Positions 26,680-34,668 are shown, counted from the stretch's first letter. The stretch is 64,000 nucleotides of DNA from Alkalimarinus sediminis (GCF_026427595.1 NZ_CP101527.1:3591001-3655000); one strand, 5' to 3'. Numbers and translations: made by a program. Notes: a model not told the origin generated them from the sequence alone.

Positions 26680-27078
26680 TCATCTCCCTGGTTCCCACTC
26701 ATCGTAAGTAGGTATTGCTGAGGTGTAGTTTAACCAAGGAACTTCATGTGAAGACCAAATTCTGAACTCCGGTATTTTACCTGGATCTTCATCAAGAGTT
26801 GCCACCCTCAAAACTAGAACTGAACTTCCCTTCTTTTCTTTAATCAAGTGAGTTCCACACTTTGAACAAAAGTATCTTATTTTTCCCGGCGACGATTCAA
26901 ATTTAGAAAGCAGCGATTCTCCTTTTAACCATCGAAAATTGCTACTTTGAACTCCTGATGCCGTATTGAACGCCGCAGCATGTGCTTTTCTGCACGTATT
27001 ACAAGAACAATGCTGAATCGGTGAATCTAGTTCACTAACTTCATATTCTATTTCGCCGCAGAGACAACTACCTTTCAT
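26680..27078 (-). CDS. GFA-family (glutathione-dependent formaldehyde-activating enzyme-like) zinc protein
   Basis: 132 residues. All zinc ligands of the GFA/CENP-V fold are present: CLCG, CSCNTCRK and CSKCG. The first domain starts MKGSCLCGEIEYEV. The family includes S-(hydroxymethyl)glutathione synthase, but most members have no proven substrate. Its cassette was cut off from the rest of the array by the IS1111-type element, 25 bp upstream of the start. Confidence 0.88.
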   Translation of the reverse strand: MKGSCLCGEIEYEVSELDSPIQHCSCNTCRKAHAAAFNTASGVQSSNFRWLKGESLLSKFESSPGKIRYFCSKCGTHLIKEKKGSSVLVLRVATLDEDPGKIPEFRIWSSHEVPWLNYTSAIPTYDEWEPGR

Positions 27079-27204
27079 GATGCGTCCTCAGTACTTTTCA
27101 CATAGACATTATGACTCCCCACGAGAGTGCTGACCTCCAATTCGTGGGTTAGCAAAGCCAGAGCCATAATATAGTTGTTAATCACTATAGCGGAGGCCAG
27201 CACC

Positions 27205-28359
27205 ATGAAAAACGATAGCATATTATTTATCGGCATGGATACTCATAAAGAGTTTACAGAGGTCGCTTATTCTCCAGATGGGCGACAACACGACATCGTT
27301 CATTTAGGACGTGTCCCTTCTACCAAACAAGCCTTATTAAAACTCGCTCGACAATTTCAGTCTAAGTACCCTCACGCCACCCTGCACTTTCTTTATGAAG
27401 CAGGCCCTTGTGGCTATTGGATATACCGACTGCTCACTCAGCAAGGCCATTGTTGCTACCTTGTTGCCCCATCACTTATTCCTAAGAAACCAGGTAAACG
27501 CGTTAAGACCGACAAACGCGATGCCTTAGATCTCTGTCGTATTCTAAAGAACAATGATTTTAGTCCTATCTACGTTCCAGAGACCGAAGATGAAGCCATT
27601 CGTGATTTATCCCGCGCACGAGAAACCGCAATGAAAGACTTGAATGACGCACGCTACCAACTTAAAGCATTACTGTTAAGAAACAACATTCGCTATGACG
27701 GTAAAGCTAACTGGTCACTCAAACACCTTCGTTGGTTAACAGAGATGATATTACCCCATCGTTGCCAACAAATTGTGCTTCAAGAGATGATCCAGGTTAT
27801 CTCTGAGAGAACGAGTCGATTAGAGCGTTTGGATAATGAGTTAACCCACCAAGTAAAACAGTGGCGCTATTACCCTATCGTTAAGGCGATACAAGCTTTA
27901 CGAGGTGTTCGCCTTTTGGTGGCGACTGGGGTCGTAGCTGAACTGGGCGACCTCTCTCGCTTTGATACGCCTAGAAAGCTTATGAGTTATGTGGGATTAA
28001 CGCCCAGCGAGCATTCCAGTGGAGGTTCACGGCGGCTGGGCAGCATTACTAAATGCGGTAATGGCCGAGCAAGGCGACTGCTCATAGAAGGCGCCCATAG
28101 CTATCGCTATACGGCCAATGTTTCAACCAGTCTTCAGGTACGTCAGGAAGGCTTGCCAAAAGAAGTGATTGATATCGCCTGGAAAGCGCAGCTTAGACTG
28201 TGTAAACGATATCAGCGGCTGATGAAACGAGGTAAAAATTACAACGTAGTAGTAACAGCCATAGCACGAGAGATGATTGCTTATATCTGGGCGATATCTC
28301 GGGAAGTAGTATTACCTAAACGAGATCCAAAATTACAAACAGTGAGAATACCTGCGTGA
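27205..28359 (+). CDS. IS110/IS1111-family transposase (DEDD recombinase)
   Basis: 384 residues from the ATG at 27205, which has GGAGG 9-13 bp upstream; the frame is open back to a TTG at 27175. The N-terminal RuvC-like DEDD domain begins FIGMDTHKEF, with EAGPCGYWIYRLL and TDKRDALDLCR carrying further acidic residues. The C-terminal Tnp_20 domain has TGVVAELGDLSRF, YVGLTPSEHSSGGSRRLG and CGNGRARRLLIEGAHSYR with the serine-region signature. The family recombines DNA under guidance of an element-encoded RNA. It is transcribed against the cassettes. Confidence 0.95.
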   Translation: MKNDSILFIGMDTHKEFTEVAYSPDGRQHDIVHLGRVPSTKQALLKLARQFQSKYPHATLHFLYEAGPCGYWIYRLLTQQGHCCYLVAPSLIPKKPGKRVKTDKRDALDLCRILKNNDFSPIYVPETEDEAIRDLSRARETAMKDLNDARYQLKALLLRNNIRYDGKANWSLKHLRWLTEMILPHRCQQIVLQEMIQVISERTSRLERLDNELTHQVKQWRYYPIVKAIQALRGVRLLVATGVVAELGDLSRFDTPRKLMSYVGLTPSEHSSGGSRRLGSITKCGNGRARRLLIEGAHSYRYTANVSTSLQVRQEGLPKEVIDIAWKAQLRLCKRYQRLMKRGKNYNVVVTAIAREMIAYIWAISREVVLPKRDPKLQTVRIPA

Positions 28360-28365
28360 TGAGTT

Positions 28366-28582
28366 TAGAGCTAGCGCGTTGGATCAGGCAACGGGTGTGG
28401 TGCAATCACCGACGGCGTTAGGTTGGCTATGGGTTGAAAGGCTCATAGATCCACGAGCATAGACTGAAGACAGGCACCACGACGGAATAAGTAAGGTCGG
28501 ATAGGTCGCGAAAGCGATAACCCACGAATACCAGCATGATAACCGTCGAAAGTTACTTGCTTCATCCAATGCGTTAGCTCTA
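28366..28582 (+). ncRNA. putative IS1111 guide RNA (seekRNA/bridge RNA)
   Basis: In IS1111-group elements the guide RNA lies between the transposase stop and the right end, as here. A 19-bp long-range helix pairs 28366-28384 (core GAGCTAGCGCGTTGGAT) with 28564-28582 (core ATCCAATGCGTTAGCTC), with two G-U pairs. 28386-28391 then pairs with 28557-28562. Inside, CGACGG (28410-28415) can pair with CCGTCG (28543-28548), leaving CGTTAGGTTGGC exposed, and a GAAA tetraloop hairpin is present (TCGC GAAA GCGA). GGCGTTAG at 28414-28421 equals the attC core. Structure is read from the sequence; function is inferred. Confidence 0.6.
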
Positions 28583-28660
28583 CCTTAAGTAGGGAAAGAG
28601 ATTATGGTTCAATGCATGAGCTAGGAATTGTTCTGGCCTGCTTGACATGGGGAGTCATAC

Positions 28661-28748
28661 CAACGCCGCGATAAAGGGCCGAAAACCGCGCAGCGGTTGG
28701 AGGTCCAGCCCACGTGTTTTTGTGGGCGATCTTTGATTGCCTTGTTAC
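28661..28748 (-). repeat. attC 12, interrupted at its R' end by the IS
   Basis: AACGCCGCG begins right at the IS border, and the other end is CCTTGTTAC. Arms GGGCCGAAAACC and GGTTGGAGGTCC. The outer R' bases were moved to 27101-27103. Confidence 0.85.
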
Positions 28749-28752
28749 ATTT

Positions 28753-29205
28753 TTAAGCACTAACTGCTTTTGATGCGTATTTTTTAGATGCCCATCCGAA
28801 TATAAAGCTCAATATCAAATAATAGATTATGCCTATAAAGGCTGCGACACCTAACCATATAAATGGAGATAATGCTTTAAGCGCCTCTAAAATTTCATTT
28901 GTTAGCTTTTCTCCTCCCACTAATGGCACCACAACAAGAACTGCTAGCAATGATATAAAAAATGATGAGGTCAAACACAACATAGACAAGATTCGCTTTT
29001 CTTTTTTAAATGGAGCCCGTTGAACATCATTTACAAATTTTACTGCGGCCCCATAACCCGCACCTAGGAGGGTAGCTATATTACCCGACGAGCCTAAATC
29101 TATATTAAAACCATGTGCGAGAATATTTATAGCAGCTAAAAACACTGCGTAAAAGCCGCTAAAAATTAACACATACTTATATATTTTTACTTCATCCTGA
29201 CTCAT
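28753..29205 (-). CDS. ABZJ_00895-like four-helix membrane protein
   Basis: About 150 residues from the ATG at 29205 (MSQDEVKIYKYV); the open frame runs further into attC 13 and would add MPISKAL. Four transmembrane helices are predicted, with NIATLLGAGYGAAVKFVNDVQR and APFKKEKR between helices 2 and 3. This resembles the ABZJ_00895 family of small integral membrane proteins, often found in cassettes. Function unknown. Confidence 0.7.
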   Translation of the reverse strand: MSQDEVKIYKYVLIFSGFYAVFLAAINILAHGFNIDLGSSGNIATLLGAGYGAAVKFVNDVQRAPFKKEKRILSMLCLTSSFFISLLAVLVVVPLVGGEKLTNEILEALKALSPFIWLGVAAFIGIIYYLILSFIFGWASKKYASKAVSA

Positions 29206-29224
29206 TGATTGAATTCTCCCTAAA

Positions 29225-29336
29225 TGTAACGCTTTGCTAATGGGCAAATGTTTGATGGCGGTTTTTATGCGTGTTTTTGCATAAAAAGTGACAGCGAATA
29301 TTTGTCCTATTGAGCTGATTGTTATATTTATTTGGC
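29225..29336 (-). repeat. attC 13 (type IV)
   Basis: TGTAACGCTTTG to TGATTGTTATA, 110 bp. Arms AATGGGCAAATG / TATTTGTCCTATT and TTTTTATGCG / GCATAAAAA. Confidence 0.9.
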
Positions 29337-29786
29337 TAGATACAGGTTTATTTTTTGATAGAAATTCTCTGTGTATTCATAGAACTTATTATCTAGTTCC
29401 TGTAGCTTTTTTATTTTAATACCTTGGTTTGTTTCGAGAAGCTCTTGCCTTTTGTAACGGCTTTCTGGCAAATTGCCATCATAAGCAGCGTTTATAGCAG
29501 ACGTTAACAATGATGCGGTATAGTTTGCTCCTACCTTTTGAAGTGAAGTTAGAGCCTCATTTGCATGGTTTCCTGCTGAATTCCAAAAATATTGATGGAA
29601 GCCTCCATTGTTTACTTCAGCTTCAAGCCACCACACGGTATATATTACGACTTCTTTTTCACTTAGTGACTGGAACCCTTGCTGCTCGTACTTTTTTGAT
29701 ACTTGTTCAAAGTTAGCAGGATAGCTTTCTGCTATAGCAAATGCTGGCACTGATAATAAAAGAAGAAGAAGTAGAGTTCGAATCAT
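29328..29786 (-). CDS. secreted DMP19-like (DUF4375) protein
   Basis: About 152 residues from the ATG at 29786, giving a clean signal peptide (LLLLLLLSVPAFAIA). The mature part holds the DMP19/DUF4375 signature: WWLEAEVNNGGFHQYFWNSAG, then NEALTSLQKVGA. DMP19-type proteins are small helical DNA mimics or of unknown role. This one is predicted to be exported, which is unusual for a DNA mimic. Single-gene cassette. Confidence 0.75.
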   Translation of the reverse strand: MIRTLLLLLLLSVPAFAIAESYPANFEQVSKKYEQQGFQSLSEKEVVIYTVWWLEAEVNNGGFHQYFWNSAGNHANEALTSLQKVGANYTASLLTSAINAAYDGNLPESRYKRQELLETNQGIKIKKLQELDNKFYEYTENFYQKINLYLAK

Positions 29787-29802
29787 TGCTTTCTCACTGA
29801 AA

Positions 29803-29882
29803 TATAACGCCGCGAACACAGGTGACAAATGCGAAGCACGAAGTGCGTAGTATTTGGCATCCTGTGCTTTGCCTGGTTAATG
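29803..29882 (-). repeat. attC 14 (type II)
   Basis: TATAACGCCGCG to GCCTGGTTAA. The arms ACACAGGTGACAAATGCG and the loop GAAGCACGAAGTGC are identical to attC 17, 32 and 52. Confidence 0.92.
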
Positions 29883-30145
29883 GTGGGAAGTTGATAATAC
29901 TTATTTAGAACCATTCACTTCCCGACCATGATTTTTATAAATTTTGATCTTTGTTTGAACTTCATTCTCGCTTGATCAGGATAAGAATGATACCGACGAA
30001 TTCTTGTTTTCAGCCTCTTACGAAGTGGCCTTAAACAAAACAAAATACTACCCAACTGTTTAATGCTGGATAGTGGAACGACAAGAAAAATACACATAGC
30101 CGCTACCCATTCGCTCAACCCCTAAACCTTTGGGGAGTAAAACCA
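29883..30145 (-). repeat. family A cassette body, copy A1
   Basis: One of four apparently identical 343-bp cassettes (with attC). It has a stem-loop abutting attC (ATGGT-GGGAAGT with ACTTCCC-G-ACCAT) and a central hairpin TCATTCT/AGAATGA with loop CGCTTGATCAGGATA. A CCCC/GGGG hairpin lies near the 5' end. Confidence 0.85.
29915..30118 (-). CDS. 67-residue ORF of family A cassette, doubtful gene
   Basis: Begins with TTG, with AAAGG eight bases upstream. The product would have a hydrophobic N-terminal third and a basic C-terminal half (LRPLRKRLKTRIRRYHSYPDQ). The same frame is closed by stops in cassette A' and lacks a start codon in family B, so the conservation may be of RNA rather than protein. 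Confidence 0.3.
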   Translation of the reverse strand: MSEWVAAMCIFLVVPLSSIKQLGSILFCLRPLRKRLKTRIRRYHSYPDQARMKFKQRSKFIKIMVGK

Positions 30146-30222
30146 TTAACGCCGCGAACATAGGGGACAAATGCGAAGCACGAAGTGCGTAGTATTTGGC
30201 ATCCTATGCTTTGCCTGGTTAA
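30146..30222 (-). repeat. attC 15 (type II)
   Basis: TTAACGCCGCG to GCCTGGTTAAT. Paired change against other type II sites: ACATAGGGGAC with ATCCTATGC. Confidence 0.92.
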
Positions 30223-30487
30223 TGGTGGGGTGTTGATGAGTATTATTTAGAGCGATCCTCTTCCCGACCATGATATTTATCCCTTCTGATCTTTGTTTGA
30301 GCTTTATTCTCGCTTGATCCGGACAAGAATGATACCGACTAATTCTTGCTTTACGCTTCTTACGAAGTGGCCTTAAACAGAACTAGAGACAACTCTCTTG
30401 TTCAATCCCGAATAATGGAACGGTAAGAAGAACACATTTAGCCGCACCCTATTCACTTAACCTCTCAATCTATGAGGAGTAAAACCA
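30223..30487 (-). repeat. family A-related cassette body A' (diverged)
   Basis: Aligns with family A over its length but differs at many bases. The 67-residue frame has stop codons. The attC-proximal inverted repeat (ATGGTGGGG / CCCGACCAT) and part of the central hairpin (ATTCT/AGAAT) remain. No gene supported. Confidence 0.8.
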
Positions 30488-30565
30488 TTAACGCCCTAAT
30501 TTTAGGTAGGTTTGTGGAGCGGCGAAGCCGCGTAGCAAAGCTATCCTAAACATTTGCTGGTTAGA
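30488..30565 (-). repeat. attC 16 (type III)
   Basis: TTAACGCCC to TGCTGGTTAGA. Arms TTTTAGGTAG/CTATCCTAAA and central GCGGCGAAGCCGC. Confidence 0.92.
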
Positions 30566-30813
30566 GCGAGATGTAAACAACGGCCATTGAACTTTGCCGT
30601 TTTCACCCTGCTCCCCACTGTCTTTGATCTTTTCTTTTTCGGTGTTTTTCAATCATTCTTTTTCATCAATATCATCGACTAAGGTGATGAACTTAATGAA
30701 TGCCTAGGAGCTTAGAACACTGGTCAATAGTACCATCATCATTTCATCGAATAATGGTAATAAGCTTACCGTAAACACCAAAACGTTAACCTACTAATAA
30801 TGCCCTACGTGCC
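30566..30813 (-). repeat. family C cassette body, copy C1
   Basis: About 327-bp unit with its attC. It has AACGGC/GCCGTT near the attC and the central hairpin TCATC/GATGA nested in CATTC/GAATG. A 24-28 residue hydrophobic frame (VFTVSLLPLFDEMMM) is present on the minus strand in all three copies, but it is too short to call. Confidence 0.8.
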
Positions 30814-30893
30814 TCTAACGCCGCGAACACAGGTGACAAATGCGAAGCACGAAGTGCGTAGTATTTGGCATCCTGTGCTTTGCCTGGTTAATG
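30814..30893 (-). repeat. attC 17 (type II)
   Basis: TCTAACGCCGCG to GCCTGGTTAAT; same as attC 14. Confidence 0.92.
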
Positions 30894-31156
30894 GTGGGAA
30901 GTTGATAATACTTATTTAGAACCATTCACTTCCCGACCATGATTTTTATAAATTTTGATCTTTGTTTGAACTTCATTCTCGCTTGATCAGGATAAGAATG
31001 ATACCGACGAATTCTTGTTTTCAGCCTCTTACGAAGTGGCCTTAAACAAAACAAAATACTACCCAACTGTTTAATGCTGGATAGTGGAACGACAAGAAAA
31101 ATACACATAGCCGCTACCCATTCGCTCAACCCCTAAACCTTTGGGGAGTAAAACCA
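30894..31156 (-). repeat. family A cassette body, copy A2
   Basis: Appears identical to A1, A3 and A4, with the same hairpins and 67-residue frame. Confidence 0.85.
30926..31129 (-). CDS. 67-residue ORF of family A cassette, doubtful gene
   Basis: Identical to the ORF at 29915-30118, and the same reservations apply: TTG start, frame broken in the diverged copy A'. Confidence 0.3.
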   Translation of the reverse strand: MSEWVAAMCIFLVVPLSSIKQLGSILFCLRPLRKRLKTRIRRYHSYPDQARMKFKQRSKFIKIMVGK

Positions 31157-31285
31157 TTAACGCTGCCAACAACGGCAGACTTGTAGTTGTGATTTTTGTG
31201 CAACAATGGCGTAGCCATGCACAAAAAGCGCGGCTGCAAGGCTGTCCAAGCCACGAAGTGGCTGATGTTGCTTGGCCTTGTTAAA
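31157..31285 (-). repeat. attC 18 (type V, long)
   Basis: TTAACGCTGCCAAC to GCCTTGTTAAAT, 129 bp. Arms AACAACGGCAGAC..., TTTTTGTGC/GCACAAAAA and GCCACGAAGTGGC. Second copy at 46216. Confidence 0.9.
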
Positions 31286-31300
31286 TGTTTGTTCAATGTA

Positions 31301-31540
31301 TTATTGCAACTTCTCAAGCTTCATAACCCTGTAAAACTCACCACTTTCTTCACACTTATAATTACTATCATTGATACCGCCTCCCTTTACCTTCCTGAGA
31401 GTAATACCATTAAAATAGCAGGTGTTCAGTGATGAGGTAAAAATAGCCTCGCCTCTAAAGTGATCGAAGCCAGCATAAACTGGAGCACCATTTTGAGTCA
31501 TCTGAGATATTGCGGCTAGAAACTTATATTTATTAGCCAT
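31301..31540 (-). CDS. small cytoplasmic protein, unknown
   Basis: About 79 residues from the ATG at 31540 (MANKYKFLAA), with GGAG about 9 bp upstream; the open frame starts four codons earlier. It looks like a single beta-rich domain (VYAGFDHFRGEAIF, NGITLRKVKGGG). No family recognised. Single-gene cassette. Confidence 0.55.
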   Translation of the reverse strand: MANKYKFLAAISQMTQNGAPVYAGFDHFRGEAIFTSSLNTCYFNGITLRKVKGGGINDSNYKCEESGEFYRVMKLEKLQ

Positions 31541-31561
31541 ACCTGACTCCATGTTCTGACA

Positions 31562-31639
31562 TTTAACGCCCTAATTTTAGGTAGATTTGTGGAGCGGCGA
31601 AGCCGCGTAGCAAAGCTATCCTAAACATTTGCTGGTTAG
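31562..31639 (-). repeat. attC 19 (type III)
   Basis: TTTAACGCCC to TGCTGGTTAGA, with the same arms as attC 16. Confidence 0.92.
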
Positions 31640-31888
31640 AGCGAGATGTAAGCGACTGCCATTGAGCTTCGCCGTTTTCACCCTGCTCCCCACTGTTTTT
31701 GACCTTTTCTTTTTTTGTGTTTTTCAATCATTCTTTTTCATCATGATCATCGACTATAAACGATGAATTGATTGAATGATTAGGCACTTTGTATATTGGT
31801 AAATAGTTCCATCATCATTTCATCGAATAATGGCAATAAGCTTACCGTAAACACCAAAACGTTAACCTACTGATAATGCTCTACGTGC
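31640..31888 (-). repeat. family C cassette body, copy C2
   Basis: Nested hairpin AATCATTC (31726-31733) with GAATGATT (31774-31781), enclosing TCATCG (31747-31752) with CGATGA (31761-31766). No gene supported. Confidence 0.82.
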
Positions 31889-31969
31889 CTCTAACGCTCT
31901 AATTTTAGGCAGGTTTGTGGAGCGGCGAAGCCGTGGAGCAAAGCTGTCCTAAACATTTGTTTGTTATGT
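31889..31969 (-). repeat. attC 20 (type III)
   Basis: CTCTAACGCTC to TTTGTTATGT. Arms TTTTAGGCAG / CTGTCCTAAA show the paired change T-A to C-G against attC 19. Confidence 0.92.
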
Positions 31970-32428
31970 TTACTTTTTAATTCTTTCATTAAGTCCATCT
32001 GTAGCGAAGAACAGCTCCTCTCTCTGTATTGTCTTTAAACAGGAGATCGTTAAATCATTAAATAATTCCCCAGTTTTATCGTTGCCGATATTTTTTATCC
32101 ACTCCGTTATTTCAAGGTGGGCCTGGAAGTCATACCTCCTGTAGAGTTGAGAATGCTCTTTATTGGAAAGAATTTTGTCAACTGGAGTTAAGTTTTCCGC
32201 AAGTTTGCCTGCTAACTCTGAAAATTTTAAGTAGCGATCTTTTTCATCCTGTTCTTTTCTTTGACCAGCAACAACCTTATAGAACTTCCCACAACTGTAT
32301 AAAGATTGGGTTCTTTCTATTTTTTTACTATCAGAGCTATGCCACCTTTCGGCCTCTGATTTTTTGTTGGTTGCACAGGACGTTAAAAATAAAACACTGA
32401 CTAAAAGTAGTGTGTTTCTAATTATCAT
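31970..32428 (-). CDS. lipoprotein, unknown
   Basis: About 152 residues from the ATG at 32428 (MIIRNTLLL). The lipobox LTSC follows the hydrophobic signal core, so it should be lipid-anchored in the envelope. The mature part is helical and charged, with two further Cys. No family recognised. Single-gene cassette. Confidence 0.65.
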   Translation of the reverse strand: MIIRNTLLLVSVLFLTSCATNKKSEAERWHSSDSKKIERTQSLYSCGKFYKVVAGQRKEQDEKDRYLKFSELAGKLAENLTPVDKILSNKEHSQLYRRYDFQAHLEITEWIKNIGNDKTGELFNDLTISCLKTIQREELFFATDGLNERIKK

Positions 32429-32449
32429 ATTCGAAATTCGCCTAGAAAA

Positions 32450-32553
32450 CATAACGCTAAGCACAGCGGCTTGGTAAAGTTGGCGACTTTTTTGAGTGTT
32501 TTTTCAAAAAAGGTGACGACTTTGCCAAGTCCGACTGCTGCGTTTGGTTATAC
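32450..32553 (-). repeat. attC 21 (type IV-like)
   Basis: CATAACGCTAAG to GTTTGGTTATAC, 104 bp. Arms CAGCGGCTTGGTAAAG / CTTTGCCAAGTCCG and TTTTTTGA/TCAAAAAA. Confidence 0.9.
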
Positions 32554-32979
32554 GTTTTCATTTAGGTAATTTAGCATTGCTTCTCTACTACTTGGTAGTG
32601 ATAGAGAGGACAGTAATTCAGTAAAGTATTCGTCTGATTGCCACACTGATGTGTGCTCACATAACTCTTTGAGTATGTATATTTGATTTTCGTTTAGATC
32701 CGCGGTTGATTGCCCAAAAACACATTGAATAAGCATATGCGCCAATTCATAGAATTGCTTATCACCTTCAAAACGCTTACAAACCAGCTTGATGCCACTT
32801 TTTGAAAGTGGGTGTTTAATTGACGCTATTTGCTCAACCAAGCATTGCTCGTAATCTTCACCCGTCTCTTCGACGAACAATGCAGCTTCTTTTTCGAGCT
32901 TGCCACCCCAAAAGCTAACCAATGCCTCGAATGAATCTTCTCCATTCAGGTTTATAAGATTATCCCTTCCTACGATCAT
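32548..32979 (-). CDS. soluble protein, unknown
   Basis: About 143 residues from the ATG at 32979 (MIVGRDNLINL); the frame reaches 33027. A mostly helical, acidic protein without signal or membrane segments. The acidic composition and single-gene cassette would fit an immunity-type protein, but no family is recognised. Confidence 0.55.
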   Translation of the reverse strand: MIVGRDNLINLNGEDSFEALVSFWGGKLEKEAALFVEETGEDYEQCLVEQIASIKHPLSKSGIKLVCKRFEGDKQFYELAHMLIQCVFGQSTADLNENQIYILKELCEHTSVWQSDEYFTELLSSLSLPSSREAMLNYLNENV

Positions 32980-33003
32980 GCTAATACTCGATCCATATTT
33001 ACG

Positions 33004-33106
33004 TATAACGCTTGCCTCACCGCGCAAATTTTAAGTGGCGGCTTTTTTGCTGCGCAGCGCTAAAAAGGTGACATTTAAAATTTGTCCGGTGGAGGCTCTG
33101 GTTATG
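33004..33106 (-). repeat. attC 22 (type IV-like)
   Basis: TATAACGCTTGCC to CTCTGGTTATG, 103 bp. Arms CACCGCGCAAATT / AATTTGTCCGGTG. Confidence 0.9.
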
Positions 33107-33109
33107 CTT

Positions 33110-33532
33110 TTATAGCTCAGGGACTACTCCAAAAGGCTGGTCACTAATCCGCTTATAGTAAACCCACCCATTTTTGGGGTTTTTAAACCTAAGCTCGTTT
33201 TCTGACAATGCATAGATTCTTTTAACCACAAACCCTTGACTATTCTTTTTTACTAAAAGCTGTAGCGTAGAACCATTAATTCGAAAAAGGCCTTCATGAG
33301 TTGTAACCGCAGGAGCTTTCTTTGAGATCGTAAACTGACCTTCAGGCCAGAAGTTCATAACCTCTTCTGGTACTTTCTCCCCGGGCCGATCATCATCCTT
33401 GAAAACCTCCCAAGCCCCTATCAACTTTTGTTCAGGTGTTTGTTGTGCATAGGCAAGCCTACAAAAAAATAATGCCCACAACAGAGCTAAAAGGAGTGAT
33501 ATCGGCTTGTTTAAACGCATTCTAAATTGCAT
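33110..33532 (-). CDS. secreted lipocalin-like protein, unknown
   Basis: 140 residues, with a possible second start four codons in. The signal peptide ends near RLAYA. The mature part starts LIGAWEVFKDDDRPGEKV and continues as short beta strands (GQFTISKK, GLFRINGSTLQLL, ELRFKNPKNGWVYYKR), which recalls small lipocalin-like exported proteins. Single-gene cassette. Confidence 0.6.
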   Translation of the reverse strand: MQFRMRLNKPISLLLALLWALFFCRLAYAQQTPEQKLIGAWEVFKDDDRPGEKVPEEVMNFWPEGQFTISKKAPAVTTHEGLFRINGSTLQLLVKKNSQGFVVKRIYALSENELRFKNPKNGWVYYKRISDQPFGVVPEL

Positions 33533-33581
33533 AGAAAAATCTCATTCTTGAGCTCATAAATGACTACAAACCCATCGTGGC

Positions 33582-33663
33582 ATAACGCTTACAACATAGG
33601 AAAATTAGTTATGGAGCCGATAGGCGGAATGACTAATTTTTCCTATGCTTGTTCTGGTTACGT
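33582..33663 (-). repeat. attC 23
   Basis: ATAACGCTTAC to GTTCTGGTTACG, 82 bp. Arms ACATAGGAAAATTAGT / ACTAATTTTTCCTATG. Confidence 0.9.
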
Positions 33664-34215
33664 GTTTAATTGAACAATATCACCAGTTTCGATATTGACG
33701 TGATAAATGTCATTATTGAAATCTGTTATCTTGATGGTTCCCCGATCAATTTCGAAGCCTTCTGTGAATACATCTGGACCCGATGCACTCCATGCCTCCC
33801 TACCTTCTTCAGTTAAACGGCAAACATTCAGCTCACCCCAAGTAATTAGGCAATTGTACTCTTTGAGCCAATACACACCAAAACAGGTTGCGAAATCTAC
33901 CTTCCTACACCATTTCAACTCTAGTGAAGGAAAGTCTAAAGCAAAAATGGCATCACCAGCAGCTACATAAATAGTATTGCCGTTGAATGTAACCGAGTCT
34001 TCATGAACTCCTGTCGAACCGCCAACACCTAACATTATTGCAGATGAATCAGGATGCTCGATATCACCTACGATGACTCCATGGGCAGATATATGTTTAT
34101 AATCATTGTTACGGCAATATTCGTGTTTATACGAACGAACGTTATCACTCGAATTACGAGAATAAGTGGGCTCGTTAACTACCGCTATTTCGCAATTGTT
34201 AATTATTCGATTCAT
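33658..34215 (-). CDS. soluble beta-rich protein, unknown
   Basis: About 185 residues from the ATG at 34215 (MNRIINNCEIAVV). The second half reads like blades of a beta-propeller (NTIYVAAGDAIFALDFPSLEL, ITWGELNVCRL, GTIKITDFNNDIYHVN split here for brevity). No signal peptide. No named family recognised. Single-gene cassette. Confidence 0.55.
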   Translation of the reverse strand: MNRIINNCEIAVVNEPTYSRNSSDNVRSYKHEYCRNNDYKHISAHGVIVGDIEHPDSSAIMLGVGGSTGVHEDSVTFNGNTIYVAAGDAIFALDFPSLELKWCRKVDFATCFGVYWLKEYNCLITWGELNVCRLTEEGREAWSASGPDVFTEGFEIDRGTIKITDFNNDIYHVNIETGDIVQLNT

Positions 34216-34227
34216 GACTTTATGACA

Positions 34228-34313
34228 CGTAACGCCTTGCACACAGGTAGCTAATAACAGTGGCCGGCTCTTTGGCCGCTTTTATTAGATATCCTGTGCT
34301 GCGACTGGTTAGT
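34228..34313 (-). repeat. attC 24 (type I)
   Basis: CGTAACGCCTTG to CGACTGGTTAGT. Arms CACACAGGTAGCTAATAA / TTATTAGATATCCTGTG; loop GGCCGGCTCTTTGGCC. Confidence 0.93.
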
Positions 34314-34578
34314 AGTGCGGTTCACTGGGTGATTATTTAAAACGATCCACTCCCCGATCACTACGATTTAATAATGTTGATCCTTTGTTTGCCATTCACT
34401 CTTGCTTGATCAAGATAAGAATGAATATTTGGCCAAATTGTTCGCTGCGTCTTACGAAGTGGCCTTAATAAGAACAAGATATTATGCGCTGACATGAGTT
34501 CGAATAATGTGATGAAAAGAACGAACCACTCAGCCGCTACCCAATCACTTAAACCGTAAACCTTCGATACTTAAAACG
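34314..34578 (-). repeat. family B cassette body, copy B1
   Basis: One of eight 350-bp units. It has an attC-proximal repeat GTAGTG/CACTAC and the central hairpin with loop GCTTGATCAAGAT. The 67-residue frame of family A is open here but has no start codon. No gene supported. Confidence 0.82.
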
Positions 34579-34668
34579 ACTAACGCTTTGCACATGGGCA
34601 ACAACAAAAACGGCCAGCTTTTTCTCTTTGGCCGCTTTTGTTGTTGTCCTATGCTGCTACTGGTTAGG
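34579..34668 (-). repeat. attC 25 (type I-like)
   Basis: CTAACGCTTTG to CTACTGGTTAGG. Arms CACATGGGCAACAACAAAA / TTTTGTTGTTGTCCTATG. Confidence 0.92.

Larger units (their letters stand above)
27104..28661 (+). mobile_element. IS1111-type (IS110 family) insertion sequence in an attC site
   Basis: The 11-bp subterminal inverted repeats ATGACTCCCCA (27111-27121) and TGGGGAGTCAT (28648-28658) are perfect. IS1111 elements usually extend 7 bp left and 3 bp right of these repeats, which gives 27104-28661 (1,558 bp). Removing exactly that joins CACAT to AACGCCGCG, restoring a normal cassette core, so no target duplication is seen. The transposase is intact. Known IS1111-attC elements share this target preference. 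Confidence 0.88.

Noticed and set aside
30566-30813. Short hydrophobic peptide (VFTVSLLPLFDEMMM) in family C as a gene
   Set aside because: Only 24-28 codons with GTG or TTG starts and no clear ribosome-binding site. Conservation may reflect the overlapping hairpin. Noted but not called.
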